The notes: generated by a model from the letters alone, not told the origin. A DNA stretch of 64,000 nucleotides from Helicobacteraceae bacterium (GCA_031288475.1 JAITRJ010000034.1:34208-98207); one strand, 5' to 3'. Counted from the stretch's first letter, positions 45,984 to 56,299 are shown. A program made the numbers and translations.

Positions 45984-46112
45984 CGCGGCGGAGCGGGGAA
46001 AGAGAGAAATGGCGCAACAAAAAAGAGACGAGTTTGCCGATATAACTATATGCGCTACGGCTGCAAAAGCTGATTTAAGCAGTGCGGGAGCGGCTGACAA
46101 CATTGTTTTAAG
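45880..46112 (+). repeat. Degenerate tandem copy of the ftsA 3' end
   Basis: Bases 45880-45983 (end of ftsA) and 46018-46112 align. They share GCCGATATAA, AAGCAGTGC, then GGGAG-GG-TGAC-AC, and end in GTTTTAA. The second copy has lost about 14 bp in the middle. A 42-codon reading (46009-46137) starting MAQQKRDEFADIT runs through it and ends inside ftsZ; it is probably a by-product. The copy fills the ftsA-ftsZ spacer. Confidence 0.6.
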
Positions 46113-46120
46113 GGCTGAAA

Positions 46121-47245
46121 ATGGAAAATTTATTTAACGTGGAAGAGAGCCGCAGGCAGAATGTTGTAACCATAAAAGTTGTGGGCGTCGGCGGCGGCGG
46201 CAATAATATGGTGGATCGTATGGTGCGCGAAGGTCTCAAAGGTGTGGAAATGATCGCCGCGAATACCGATTTACAACATCTCGCGACTTCGCTTGCCGCC
46301 TGCAAACTTCAGCTTGGTGAAAAGCTCACCAAAGGGCTTGGCGCGGGAATGAAACCGGAAGTGGGTAAAGAGGCGGCGGAGGAGAGTTATGAACACATTA
46401 AAGAGACGCTCAAAGGCGCGAACATTGTATTCGTAGCGACCGGACTCGGCGGCGGCACGGGCACCGGAGCCTCCAGCGTAGTGGCGCGCGCCGCCAGAGA
46501 GATGGGCGCTTTAACGATCGCCGTTTGCACGATGCCCTTCGCCAACGAAGGCAAAAAACGAATGAGCCTCGCGAGGCAAGGGCTTGAAGACCTGAAAAAA
46601 GAGTGTGATTCGATTGTACTGATCCAAAACCAAAAATTGCTGTCGGTGATCGATAAAAACGTCGGATATAACGAAAGCTTTGTCATTGTGGATTCCGTGC
46701 TTGCCCGCGCCGTTCGCGGTATGAGCTCAATCGTCCTGCCAAACGATATGCCCGGCATCAAGACTGACTTTGCCGATCTCTCGACCGTAATGGGACATAA
46801 GGGGACAGCGCTTTTAGGCATGGGCAGCGCCAAGGGGGGCGACGCTGCGTACAACGCGATTAAAGAGGCGATCGAATCGCCGCTTCTGGAAAATCTCTCG
46901 ATCAACGGAGCATGCGGCGTATTGGTGAACTTCCAGTTCAACCCAAATTACCCTTTTGCCGCGATCGATCGCGCTCTGGCTTTTATCAACGAGGCGGCGG
47001 ACGAAAACGCCGAAGTGATATTCGGAACAACGCAGGATGAAAACATGGATGCCGAAGAGGTAGCCGTAACGATTATAGCAACGGGTTTTGATATGTTGGC
47101 GGCGAACAATCCGCCGCATGCGGCAGAAAAAACGGCTCAGAAGCCGCCGATAATCAGGCCGATGTTTGACAGAAAAACGGGAACCGACGGGTACAACGGC
47201 ACCGACCTGGACATTCCGCCTTATATAAGAAACCAATTGGATTAA
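46121..47245 (+). CDS. ftsZ: Cell division protein FtsZ
   Basis: FtsZ is the tubulin-like GTPase of the division ring. The 374-residue protein has VVGVGGGGNNMVDRMV at the N-terminus, AANTDLQHL, the tubulin signature GLGGGTGTGASSVVARA and the T7 loop NDMPGIKTDFADL. It ends with a short linker and the conserved C-terminal peptide (DLDIPPYIRNQLD), which binds FtsA. It follows ftsA with a 137-bp spacer that holds a degenerate ftsA copy. A terminator-like hairpin follows. Confidence 0.96.
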   Translation: MENLFNVEESRRQNVVTIKVVGVGGGGNNMVDRMVREGLKGVEMIAANTDLQHLATSLAACKLQLGEKLTKGLGAGMKPEVGKEAAEESYEHIKETLKGANIVFVATGLGGGTGTGASSVVARAAREMGALTIAVCTMPFANEGKKRMSLARQGLEDLKKECDSIVLIQNQKLLSVIDKNVGYNESFVIVDSVLARAVRGMSSIVLPNDMPGIKTDFADLSTVMGHKGTALLGMGSAKGGDAAYNAIKEAIESPLLENLSINGACGVLVNFQFNPNYPFAAIDRALAFINEAADENAEVIFGTTQDENMDAEEVAVTIIATGFDMLAANNPPHAAEKTAQKPPIIRPMFDRKTGTDGYNGTDLDIPPYIRNQLD

Positions 47246-47285
47246 GCTCCGCCGCAATTCAGTTCCGGCAAAAAATAAGCGTGAG

Positions 47286-47328
47286 AAAAGGCCGGCAAGC
47301 GGCGGGGCTGTTGCGCCTTGGCCTTTTT
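47286..47328 (+). terminator. Terminator after ftsZ
   Basis: AAAAGGCC (47286-47293) pairs with GGCCTTTT (47320-47327), and the T run serves as tail. An inner GCAA/TTGC pairing further closes the loop. Confidence 0.65.
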
Positions 47329-47542
47329 GCGCGTTTTAATGTACAAACGCAACTTTTTGAGCGGATGATGGTGAATTCTCAATTTTCGGGACTTAAATGC
47401 CATTTCTAGTGTTCAAATGCCACGCCATCACTTATAGGGCAGCGCGCTAAACGCAAACTGCATATATCCAGAGGCAAAAATGGCTAAATCGCAACGCATA
47501 TTGTATTGTAAAGAACAGGCAATAAAACAATGGCGCTAGAAT

Positions 47543-48700
47543 TTGTCGACATATCCGCTGAGAACCAAAATGAAAAAATTAAAGCAGGACGCAGAAGAAT
47601 TGTTGCTGGCTCACTCGCAGGCAAAAATTGAATTTTATAGACGGTATTTATCGCGTTATCTAAAGATACTGCGTCAAGCTCAATCTATTAAACAGATAAA
47701 CATATACGAAATGTATTTTGCGGAATGGGAATATACGGCGGCGGGAAAGGAAGCCCTACAACCGCGTTTGAAACGATTAAAAAGGTTATTTCAAAATATA
47801 AAACAGGTACAAAATATCATTGATAATAAACGATAAAGAAGAAGAGCAGATTGAACGGGTAAAGAAATATTTTGAGAACACCAAAAAGAACTGCGCGGCA
47901 TCGTATATCACAATAAAGATATTGACGAAATGTTCAAGATTGTTAAAAACGACGTTTCAAAATCCACTTCTAATATTCGTAATCTGATATTTATCGATCC
48001 ATACGGATATAAGAATATCAAGAAAGAAATTACAGACGATTTAACAGACAATAAGAAAACCGAGATAATTTTATTTCTGCCAATTTCTCATATATATCGC
48101 TTCTCAAAAGCGGCGATCGCCTACGAAAATTCGGCACGGTTTCAAGCGTTGCAGATTTTATCAACGGCTTTATTCCGAGCAAGAACAGACAAAAATAGCA
48201 AGCGGCGGCATAATAGATTATATCCAAATATCACAGATGCGCCGAAACAACAAGGATGTTTTGCCGTGTCCTGCTATATTGAGAGAAACGCGGTAAATAA
48301 ATTCGCTTTGTCTTTATGACTTCCGATATTCTCGGATTTGAAAAAATCTTAGAGGTAGAATGGAGGCTTAACGAAGAAACGGGAGGAAATTCAATATGCC
48401 GAAAGAACCCAATTTATTCAGCGAAATCGGCACGGAAAAAATAATAGAAATGGCAGTCTCATTAAATTAAAACGATTATTAAGCGACAAATTAAAACATA
48501 CAGAGACAAACTGCGAAATTTATTACTTTACCATTATAAACTAGTTTTTGCCCAAGCACACAAACTAGATTTTTACAGAATGACAAAATAACAATCCTCA
48601 TTTCAAGATTTATGATTGCAAAAGAAAAAACGCATTTTATATTTCATACGAATATTATAAGGGTAATGGTGTCAAAATTAGATATAGAATAGTGAAATAA
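47543..48700 (+). pseudogene. Broken three-Cys-motif partner protein (TcmP-like)
   Basis: Pieces in successive frames give MKKLKQDAEELLLAHSQAKI, YLSRYLKILRQ, INIYEMYFAG, then (frame change) MGIYGGGKGSPTTAFETIKK and KVISKYKTGTK. These are followed by NLIFIDPYGYKNIKKEI, EIILFLPISHIYRFSKAA, SRARFQ-like pieces and KILEVEWRLNEETGG, ending IRYRIVK and TAA at 48698-48700. This follows the TcmP family, normally encoded beside a three-Cys-motif (Gp37/Gp68, DUF5131) gene, which is exactly what lies next. At least five frame changes make it inactive. AT content is higher than in its neighbours, suggesting transfer. Confidence 0.7.
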
Positions 48701-49452
48701 AAAACGACTAGGATTGAATGGATGGATAAGACTTGGAATCCCGTAACGGGTTGTTCTAAAATTTCGGCGGGCTGCCAAAACTGCTACGCTGGACGGATGA
48801 CGTATCGCCTTCAATCAATAGGACAGGAGCAATACAAAAACGGTTTTGATTTAAGCGCTTCGCCGCGACGCGCTTAAAAAACCGCTGAGCTGGAAAAGCC
48901 CTCACTCTATTTTCGTTTGTTCGATGGGCGATCTTTTTCATAAAAATACGCCGATCGGTTTCATTAACCAAGTAATGGAAATTGTTAAACAAACGCCGTG
49001 CCATCGCTATCAACCGCTTACAGAAAAAACGGACGTATGGCGGATTATTTCAGAGATCGCAGCATTCCAAAAAATGTCTGGCTGGGCGTTGCGGTGGAAA
49101 ATCAAGCCGCAAAATCTCGCATTGATTTTCTGCGAACTCCCGACTGCCCGTTCGTTTTATTTCGTGAGAGCCGTTATTAGAGGACTTAGACGCGTTAAAT
49201 TTGACAAATATAGATTGGGTGATTGTCGGCAGCGAGAACGGATAAACGGGCGACCAATGTTAAAAGAGTGAGTATTGTCGATCCAATAAGCAGTCGCCGC
49301 TGAAGCTGCTTTTCTCTTTAAGCAGTGGGGAATTTGCGGCGGCGATCAGGTTAAAATAGACAAACATCGCAATGAGAAGTTGATTGACGACGTAATTTAT
49401 CAAGCTACGCCGCAAGATCAAGCAGACTGTTTTTCTTTAAACGAACATTGAA
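48701..49452 (+). pseudogene. Broken three-Cys-motif protein (DUF5131, phage Gp37/Gp68 family)
   Basis: The opening reads [14 protein letters not shown] and then [15 protein letters not shown], with the three cysteines of the motif. It stops at 48878, and a shift gives [23 protein letters not shown] and VMEIVKQTPCHRYQ. Another shift gives YFRDRSIPKNVWLGVAVENQ and RIDFLRTPDCP, later IDWVIVGSENG and FFKQWG scraps, and an end QADCFSLNEH at 49452. These are the landmarks of DUF5131. Several frameshifts and stops make it inactive. Together with the preceding gene it forms a decayed TcmP/three-Cys pair. Confidence 0.72.
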
Positions 49453-49876
49453 GCGCCTTTTAATCAGAATTTAATTATGTAAGTGGATTTATTGACATAA
49501 GCTTTTACGGGAACAGAAAAAAGAAAGTTTTTGCATTGGTTTGAGAAAATTTGCATCAATAAAGAAGACAAAGACGTGAAAGATCGTAACACTACCTGTC
49601 ATTATACGACGCTGAAATCGGATATCGGAGATATAATAGTCGCTAAGCGCTTCCGGTATTTCCAATCAAAGAAGTTTCTTTATTACCGCCGCGACCGTAA
49701 CATTTTCTTATTAATGCTGCTGTACGAAAGAGCTTGAGGAATTATAAATAGTAAAATGACGGGCGCGGCTAATTTGTGCTTGCAGAGAGGCTCTTTCTGC
49801 GCTCCGCGACAATCGTGCGGCAGAGCACTATAAGCTGTCTGACACTTACGCGCTCTTTTATCGTTGCGCAAAAGCC
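49453..49876. other. Non-coding or decayed stretch
   Basis: No supported gene. Short protein-like scraps (LPVFPIKEVSLLPP around 49640-49700) appear on the plus strand between stops. Composition is AT-richer than the flanking housekeeping genes up to about 49740. I see no RNA gene or clear repeat in it. Confidence 0.4.
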
Positions 49877-50566
49877 CTACTCTTCGCTCACGGCAAACAG
49901 AACTTCATATTCCAGATAGAGGTTAGGATACGAATTAATTAACTCCCGCGCCTCTTTGAACGAGAACATTCTGATTCCTCCTCCAATGCCGCATTTTCTG
50001 ATATAGCCAAACAGTTCCCGCCGCGAATCGAACGAAATCGTAAACTCGCCGCGCCAAAACCTGGCATCAAATGCCCGCGAAATCGAATGTTTTGCTTCCT
50101 CAAAAGAGCGCAGCCTGCTTTTTTTCCCCTTGTGAAGCTCTCTAAATGTGCCGTCGGTGAAGATGGCAAAAGCTGCCCTTTCCCCAAACTGGCTGATCGT
50201 CTCAAGCGTCCCATCCAGATCGTCCGCCCATTGCAGCGCGGAAGACGAAATGATCAGGTCAAACGGCGCGTATCCGCCTAGTTTGAGCATCTGTCCGGGC
50301 AGATTAAAATCAATTTGCAAAACGGCTGTTTTTTCGTTTTTTGGGTGAAGTTCGCACATTTGGGGAGCAAAATCTGTAGCAACAAATAAATCGTACTCCC
50401 AATCGATCAAAGAATGTACAATTCCGTTCCCGCAGCCTATGTCCAGAATTCGTCTAGGCTTGGAAAGCAGGCGCGCAATCAGCTCCCGCGCCACACTTCT
50501 TTGCAAACCGTTCAGCTCGGCGTATCCCTGCGCGCGATCGTTGAAACGGCGAAAAACAGAGTTCAA
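49877..50566 (-). CDS. BioC-like SAM-dependent methyltransferase
   Basis: A 229-residue class I methyltransferase. The N-terminal FRRFNDRAQGYAELNGLQRSVA resembles the BioC start; motif I is ILDIGCGNGIVHSL. ATDFAPQMCELH, LIISSSALQWADD and a C-terminal half with REL and ISREL-like helices follow. BioC methylates malonyl-ACP to start biotin synthesis. The TTG at 50566 is favoured by AGAAGG at 6-nt spacing; longer readings approach the divergent secG start. No other biotin gene is near, so BioC function is inference. Confidence 0.7.
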   Translation of the reverse strand: MNSVFRRFNDRAQGYAELNGLQRSVARELIARLLSKPRRILDIGCGNGIVHSLIDWEYDLFVATDFAPQMCELHPKNEKTAVLQIDFNLPGQMLKLGGYAPFDLIISSSALQWADDLDGTLETISQFGERAAFAIFTDGTFRELHKGKKSRLRSFEEAKHSISRAFDARFWRGEFTISFDSRRELFGYIRKCGIGGGIRMFSFKEARELINSYPNLYLEYEVLFAVSEE

Positions 50567-50643
50567 AAACAGCCTTCTAAGAGAAAATGCGCTAAAAATC
50601 CACAAGTATTTTAATATTTTCCTGATGATCGGAGTCTGTCTCA

Positions 50644-50958
50644 ATGATCACACCACTCTTATTTGTTCAGTTTGGGCTGGCGATTTTGATCGTCATCGTC
50701 GTGTTGCTGCAAAAAAGCTCCAGCATTGGGCTGGGCGCGTACAGCGGAAGCAACGAGTCGTTTTTCGGCTCAAAGGGACCAAACGCCTTTCTCGCGAAAA
50801 CTACCGCCGTACTTGGAGTTTTGTTCGCGGTTAATACCATAGCGCTGACCTATCTCTACTACGCGGATCGCAACGCTTCTGTAGTTGACAGCGCCATCGC
50901 GCAAGAGGGTGATGGCGTTCCTCCCGTACCGGCGCTGCCGGAAGTTCCGCAGGAGTAG
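50644..50958 (+). CDS. secG: Protein-export membrane protein SecG
   Basis: SecG is the small accessory subunit of the SecYEG translocon. The 104-residue protein has two membrane helices (LLFVQFGLAILIVIVVLLQ and VLGVLFAVNTIALTYLYY). Between them is the typical cytoplasmic loop with SSSIGLGAYSGSNESFFGSKGPNAFLAK. A Pro/Ala-rich C-terminal tail follows. The order secG-frr-pyrE is conserved in Campylobacterales and supports the call. Confidence 0.92.
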   Translation: MITPLLFVQFGLAILIVIVVLLQKSSSIGLGAYSGSNESFFGSKGPNAFLAKTTAVLGVLFAVNTIALTYLYYADRNASVVDSAIAQEGDGVPPVPALPEVPQE

Positions 50959-50961
50959 CCG

Positions 50962-51519
50962 ATGCTTCAACCAATTTACGCCGACGCCAAAGAGCATATG
51001 CAAAAATGTATTGAGGCATTAAAGCATGATTTTTCCACTCTGCGCACCGGCAGGGTTTCTGCTAAAATCATTGAAAGCATTAAAATTGATTACTTTGGCA
51101 CACCCACGCAGATCAACGCGCTTGGTTCGCTCACTACGCCTGATGCCAATACGATCATCATCACGCCGTGGGATAAAAGCGCGCTTAAGGAGATCGAGAA
51201 AGCGATCAACCTCGCCAATATCGGAGTAAACCCGTCCAACAACGGAGCGGGGGTGATTCTGGCGTTTCCACCGATGACACAAGAACAACGCAAAGAGAGC
51301 GTTAAACACGCCAAAGCTATGGCGGAAAAGGCAAAAATTGCCGCCCGTAATATACGCCAGGACGCGAACAACAAGATCAAAAAGCTCGAAAAAGAGAAGC
51401 AGATCACCGAAGACGAGAGCAAAAAGGCGCACGAGACGGTGCAAAAACTCACCGACGAAACAATCGGGAGTATCGACAAGCATCTGGCGGATAAAGAAGC
51501 GGATATTCTTAAAATTTAG
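50962..51519 (+). CDS. frr: Ribosome recycling factor
   Basis: RRF releases ribosomes from mRNA after termination, together with EF-G. The 185-residue protein is full length. It has the triple-helix bundle with [51 protein letters not shown] and [21 protein letters not shown]. It begins 3 bp after the secG stop and ends 13 bp before pyrE. Confidence 0.96.
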   Translation: MLQPIYADAKEHMQKCIEALKHDFSTLRTGRVSAKIIESIKIDYFGTPTQINALGSLTTPDANTIIITPWDKSALKEIEKAINLANIGVNPSNNGAGVILAFPPMTQEQRKESVKHAKAMAEKAKIAARNIRQDANNKIKKLEKEKQITEDESKKAHETVQKLTDETIGSIDKHLADKEADILKI

Positions 51520-51532
51520 CGGAGATTGCAGT

Positions 51533-52162
51533 ATGAATATAGAGGCGATCTACGAGAGTGCGGACGCATTGCTTAAAGGGCACTTTCTGCTTAGCAGCGG
51601 CAATCACAGCGGTTTTTATCTGCAATCAGCGAAAGTGCTGGAAAATCCCAAAAACTGCGAAAAACTATCCAAGGCGCTGGCGGATATGATTCGCGCCGCC
51701 AAAATAGAGGCGTCGCTGGTTTGCGCCCCCGCGCTGGGCGGCGTTATAGCGGGCTACGAGCTTGCGCGTGCGCTGGGCGTGCGCTCGATCTTCGCCGAGC
51801 GCGAAAACGGAGAAATGATATTGCGGCGCGGCTTCACGGTGGCAAAGGGGGAAAGGGCGATCATCTGCGAAGACATTGTCACCACAGGAGGATCGGCAAT
51901 GGAAACGGCTAAGCTGATAAAAGCGCAAGGAGGCGAGGTGACAGCGTTCGCGGCGCTGGCAAACCGCGGCTTCTGCCGCCGCGAAGGGGGAACTAACGGA
52001 GACAGTTCCTGCAAACTGAACAAGAATATTCCTCTCTTTGCCCTCGCCGATTTCGCGTTTCCTGTCTACTCCCCCGATCGGTGTCCGCTCTGCGCGACAC
52101 ATGGCAAACCTACTAAACCAGGAAGTCGTCCGCCCTCCGTTCCGCAACCGAAAGCTCAATAA
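51533..52162 (+). CDS. pyrE: Orotate phosphoribosyltransferase
   Basis: PyrE joins orotate and PRPP to give OMP in pyrimidine synthesis. The 209-residue protein begins NIEAIYESADALLKGHFLLSSGNHS. The PRPP loop is AIICEDIVTTGGSAMETAKLI, and CAPALGGVIAGYELARALG precedes it. The C-terminal segment [16 protein letters not shown] is characteristic of the epsilon-type enzyme. The last 50 bp overlap the convergent histidine kinase gene. Confidence 0.94.
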   Translation: MNIEAIYESADALLKGHFLLSSGNHSGFYLQSAKVLENPKNCEKLSKALADMIRAAKIEASLVCAPALGGVIAGYELARALGVRSIFAERENGEMILRRGFTVAKGERAIICEDIVTTGGSAMETAKLIKAQGGEVTAFAALANRGFCRREGGTNGDSSCKLNKNIPLFALADFAFPVYSPDRCPLCATHGKPTKPGSRPPSVPQPKAQ

Positions 52163-53852
52163 AAAAGCACACCCCATAGCGGACGTTATAAACGCCGATT
52201 TTGCCTCCCATATTATCTTCCACGATCATTTTGCTCATATAAAGCCCGATTCCCGTTCCCTTTGGAGGCTCTTTCGTAGTGAAGTATGGCTCGAAAACGC
52301 GGTTAAGAAGATCGTCGGGAATGCCGCCGCCGTTGTCTTCAACCTCCAGACGCGCCCCGCGTTCTGTCCGCGAAAGGCGGATGATGATGTATCGATCTTT
52401 TTTTCGATTCTCTGTCACCGCATCTTTAGCGTTGCCGATCAGATTCAAAATCGCCTGTCCAAGCTCATTCTCGTAACCATTGCAAAAGATAGGCTCGTCC
52501 GGCACCTCAAAGATAACGTCGATATCATGCTTTCTCATCTGCGCCGAAGCGATAGTGAGCGCGCTGCGCGTAATTTTTGAAATATCAAATACCGCCTTCT
52601 CCTTGTCGGGCTTGAAAAAGGAACTGAAATCATTGATCGTGGAACTCATAAACTTTAGCTGCATCACCGTATTTTCAACGGCGCTCTCCAGATACGCCAT
52701 ATCAAGCGTGCCGTAACGATAGGCGTCCAGAATATCCTGCACATATAACCCTATGGAGTTGAGCGGCTGTCGCCACTGGTGGGCGATCGCACCTATCATT
52801 TCGCCCATCGCAGCCATCTTTGACTGCTGGATCAAAAGCCTCTCGTGCTCATTTTTACTCTTCTCCGCCTCCAACTGCTTGCGCAACGCCTCCTCCGCCT
52901 TGTTCCACAGCGCGCGCTTCTCCGACACGGTATCTTTCTCTTTTATCAGCATAACCCGCGAAATACGCAGAATTGCTACGCTTACGATCAGCCATACGAT
53001 AAAAAAACATATATAAAACGGTCTGAGGCGATCATAGAGTTCGGAATATGGCGTGGTACAAACCACCATCATATCATAACTCTCAAGCGGCATAAAGGAG
53101 GCCATGCTCTTTTCGCCTTCCAGCGTAAAAACGGTCATCAGCGTATCAAAGTTTTCACCGCCTTTCAGAAAGGCATCGTACGCCATGGAAACTTTCCCGT
53201 AAACCGCCTCGTTTTCGGGCGCCCGCGCAATTACCGCGCCTCTTCTTCTTGACACAAGCGAAATCGTGTTTTTACCTACGCTTGTGAGTTTAGAAAACCG
53301 CTGCGAAATCACACCGACGTTAAACGTCGTGAGCGCGTAGCCAGCTACCGCGCCGTCCTTCTCATAAAAAACGCGGGTTAAAACGATAATCCACTCGTTA
53401 TGACTTCCGCATTTCAACGGCGGGGTGAGGTAAGCGCCCTTTGCCGAAGGAGGCATTGAAGTAATAAGATCGATTTTTTCCAAGTTGAGATCGACATCTT
53501 TTGTTTGAAAAAGTACTTTTTTATCGCGATCGAGCATCAGGGCGTTATGTATCAGCGAATCATCGTTCTGTCTGCCCTGCCATACTCTGTACAAAAATGT
53601 CGTGCTTGGTCCGCCCGCGCCAAAGTAGGAATCGGCGGCACGGTAGGTCATATCGTCAACGTCGGCAAACATCAGTTCGGCGTAAACCGTATAAACCGAG
53701 ATTAGCCGTTCCTGCGCGCCGCGTATTCTGTCGCGTTCCTGCAGATAGAGCAGGTAGGAAAAAAAGTAGAAGATCACGGCGACGATAAATGCTTCGCTCA
53801 GCCAGCGTATGCGATGCTTAAATTCCGGCGATAAAGATCGTTTTGCGTACAC
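52113..53852 (-). CDS. Sensor histidine kinase with dCache domain
   Basis: A 579-residue membrane kinase. One helix near residue 20 and another near 285 ([18 protein letters not shown]) flank a ~250-residue periplasmic dCache-like sensor. A coiled coil, a HisKA region with [15 protein letters not shown] (phospho-His in AHQWRQPL) and a HATPase domain ([36 protein letters not shown]) follow. This subtype is abundant in Campylobacterota. The start is GTG with GGAGG 8 nt upstream. No response regulator is adjacent. Its end overlaps pyrE. Confidence 0.9.
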   Translation of the reverse strand: MYAKRSLSPEFKHRIRWLSEAFIVAVIFYFFSYLLYLQERDRIRGAQERLISVYTVYAELMFADVDDMTYRAADSYFGAGGPSTTFLYRVWQGRQNDDSLIHNALMLDRDKKVLFQTKDVDLNLEKIDLITSMPPSAKGAYLTPPLKCGSHNEWIIVLTRVFYEKDGAVAGYALTTFNVGVISQRFSKLTSVGKNTISLVSRRRGAVIARAPENEAVYGKVSMAYDAFLKGGENFDTLMTVFTLEGEKSMASFMPLESYDMMVVCTTPYSELYDRLRPFYICFFIVWLIVSVAILRISRVMLIKEKDTVSEKRALWNKAEEALRKQLEAEKSKNEHERLLIQQSKMAAMGEMIGAIAHQWRQPLNSIGLYVQDILDAYRYGTLDMAYLESAVENTVMQLKFMSSTINDFSSFFKPDKEKAVFDISKITRSALTIASAQMRKHDIDVIFEVPDEPIFCNGYENELGQAILNLIGNAKDAVTENRKKDRYIIIRLSRTERGARLEVEDNGGGIPDDLLNRVFEPYFTTKEPPKGTGIGLYMSKMIVEDNMGGKIGVYNVRYGVCFFIELSVAERRADDFLV

Positions 53853-54038
53853 GCTAAAACCTCCAACTTAAAAAACATTTTAACCAACTTATAAAACGGG
53901 CGCCAAAACTTCCCCCGCTTAGATCACCCGACTCATATCTCCGAACGCATCCGTCTCTGATTATAAACTCCCGCCAAAGCAACGCATTTTATGTACCTGC
54001 AAAACTTCGCTTCGCAAGTCGCCGTATGTAAAAGCGAT
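53853..54038. other. Intergenic spacer between kinase and pbpC
   Basis: 186 bp without a gene, containing AT-rich patches that could serve as the kinase promoter (TATAAGTTGG and TTAAAATG on the minus strand) but no strong boxes. I see no RNA gene or repeat. Confidence 0.4.
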
Positions 54039-56093
54039 CTACTCAATATCCTCAACCGCAAACTCCACCTTGCAGCTCTGTCCGCTTTCGTCCATTACAA
54101 CAAGCTGATAATCGCCATTTTTAGTAAAGCTGTAATTGAGGAATTCGTTCTCGCCGTTTTGGGCGATCAGATCACCGTTAAGGAACCACCAGCGCGTACC
54201 GCTGCCGCCCTGAGAACTGATCGTCGGAATTAAAAAAGTCTCCGATTTGTGCTTTGTGAAGACAGCTCCGTTCTTGATCTCTTTAATAAACAGCGGTCGA
54301 ACCAACTCGCTATCTTCCGATGGCGGGCATACCTTGCTTTTTTTCGGCAGACGGTGGCTGATCTGCTCGCCTGCGTCCAGCCACGGGCTTAAAGCGACAG
54401 GCCACAGCGCAAGCTGTTTTTTCACCGCGTTCTTGCAGTCAAACGCGACACGCTCGTGTCGATCGTCCTCATAGTAGGTGTACCAGCCGCCCATAAGAAA
54501 ATCCTGCGCGCTTGATAACAGCGTAGGCGGCGTAACGCCATTCACTGTCCACGCTCGTTTCTCCACGCGGCAGTTTGGATCGTTCTTTGGCAACGGCTGG
54601 CCGCCAGGCCAGCATATTGACGCGCTGCCAACAGAAGCAGGCATTTCGTCAAGAGCGTTGTTGACGATAAAGGAGCTGATCGCCCGCGACTGCAAATAGT
54701 TGTTTATACGAAGCAGAAAAGGAACGGCAACCGCGGCGCCAAACTGTTCCGCCACCGGAGTGCCATCTGGTCTTCCTACCCAGACGCCGATAATGTAGCG
54801 CGAACTTACTCCCACCGCCCACGCGTCGCGAAATCCGTAGCTCGTGCCCGTCTTGTACGCCATAGAAAGAAAACCGTACCGGTAAAACGCCGGATCGGCT
54901 TCGCCGGAGAGCATACGTCTCGTTACCCACGCCGCCCCTTCCCCCACAAAGTTATAAGAGATAAGTTCGTCGTTCTTCAAGTAACGCAGCGGCGATATAC
55001 TGCCTCCCCGCGCGAAAGCGCTGTAAGCGCTTACAAGCCGATCAAGACTGATTCCCGCGCCGCCTAGAATAATCGAAAGATTCGGCTCGCTGTATCTGGG
55101 GAGCATCAGCTTAATACCCGCGTTTGAGAGTTTGGCGGCAAATCTTTTTGATCCATACGCTTCCATAAGCTGTACGGCGGGCAGATTCAGCGATTTCTCC
55201 AATGCTTCGGAAGCGCTTACCGCACCGCTGAAGGCACTGCTGAAGTTCTCAGGCCGATAGCTGGAGACGCGCGGCGTATCAAGCAGCAACGATTCAGAGT
55301 GAATCAGCCCCTCATCAATGCCAAGGGCGTATATAAACGGCTTGAGCGTCGAACCAGGGGAACGGATGGCGCTTACCATATCGACATGCCCAAAGCGGCT
55401 TTCGTCGTTCATATCCGCCGATCCCACATACGCCCTGACCGCCATATCGGTGTGATCGACCACCAGAAAGGCGAGAGAAGTCGCGGGGCGAAGCGCCGAT
55501 TTGGCATTCCGCGCCATCTCCTCAAGACTCTCCTGCATAGACGCGTCAATATTGGATTCGATCACCCGATCGCCGGTCATCAAAAGCGCCCGCCGCGCGA
55601 AAAGCGGGGCAAGCTGCGGTACAAAACGGGGCGACAGATATATATCCTCCTCCTTAGCGTCTTTCACCTGTTCTTCGCTGAAAATGCCAAACTTCAAAAG
55701 CCGATTCAGAACTTTGTTGCGCGCGTTCTGCGCCTCTTTAGGGAAGCGATCGGGGCGCAACCTGCTTGGCGCCTGCGGCAGGGCGACCATCAACGCTGCC
55801 TCCGCGCGGCTCAGTTCAGACGGTTCCTTGCCTAAGTACGACCACGTAGCCGCTCGGATACCCTCAATTGTCCCGCCAAATGGCGCGCGGTTCAGATAGA
55901 TCGTCAATATCTCATCTTTGCTCAGATGCCATTCCAACTGCAAAGCGCGCCATATCTGACGTATCTTGCCAAAAATGGTTCTTCCGTGCGGCTCTATCAG
56001 CCGCGCTGTCTGCATAGTAAGCGTGCTGGCGCCGGAAACGATTCTTCCGCTGGAAAGATTTTGAAAAGAGGCACGGATGACAGAGACGGGATT
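54039..56093 (-). pseudogene. pbpC: Penicillin-binding protein 1C, 5' end cut off by prophage
   Basis: Remaining reading: NPVSVIRASFQNLSSGRIVS and GASTLTMQTARLI (glycosyltransferase domain), then a transpeptidase domain with SxxK (GSTLKPFIYALG), SLN (KSLNLPAV) and KTG (KTGTSYGFRD), and a BiPBP-C end with RWWFLNG. Before the Asn at 56093 the sequence becomes phage DNA with an in-frame stop. The first ~100 codons, including the membrane anchor and the catalytic Glu of the glycosyltransferase, are missing here and should lie beyond the other phage end. The gene is therefore interrupted, though a transpeptidase-only reading from the ATG at 56015 is possible. Confidence 0.88.
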
Positions 56094-56100
56094 TGTAAAT

Positions 56101-56250
56101 TACACTTTGAAATTGGACTATGATTCAACAGAAATTGGACTCCTCCCGGAAAACCACCCTCGAAAAAGTCCAATTCCTATTGAATTTTTGTTTCACGGGG
56201 CGTTTCACGCCCCCGCCGTCTCCGCGTAAATAGTCCAATTTCTGTTTAAT
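56101..56250. repeat. Four transposase-binding-like sites at the phage end
   Basis: Consensus ATTCAACAGAAATTGGACT. Copies lie at 56101-56119 and 56123-56141 on the plus strand, starting 22 bp apart (about two helical turns). Two more at 56167-56185 and 56232-56250 are inverted. All share AATTGGACT, and three share most of ATTCAACAGAAATTGGACT. The layout resembles the MuA-binding arrays at Mu ends. A GGGGCGT-TTC-ACGCCCC hairpin lies at 56197-56213 between the inverted copies. Confidence 0.7.
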
Positions 56251-56299
56251 TTCTCGTTTCCGGTGCGGTATAAACCGCCTTAGAATTGCTGTTAAACCG

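Noticed and set aside
46009-46137. 42-codon reading between ftsA and ftsZ as a real gene
   Set aside because: It coincides with a degenerate copy of the ftsA end and has no recognisable protein pattern.
56197-56213. GGGGCGT-TTC-ACGCCCC hairpin as terminator of the phage late operon
   Set aside because: The stem is perfect but no U-run follows on the minus strand, so only a structural role can be stated.
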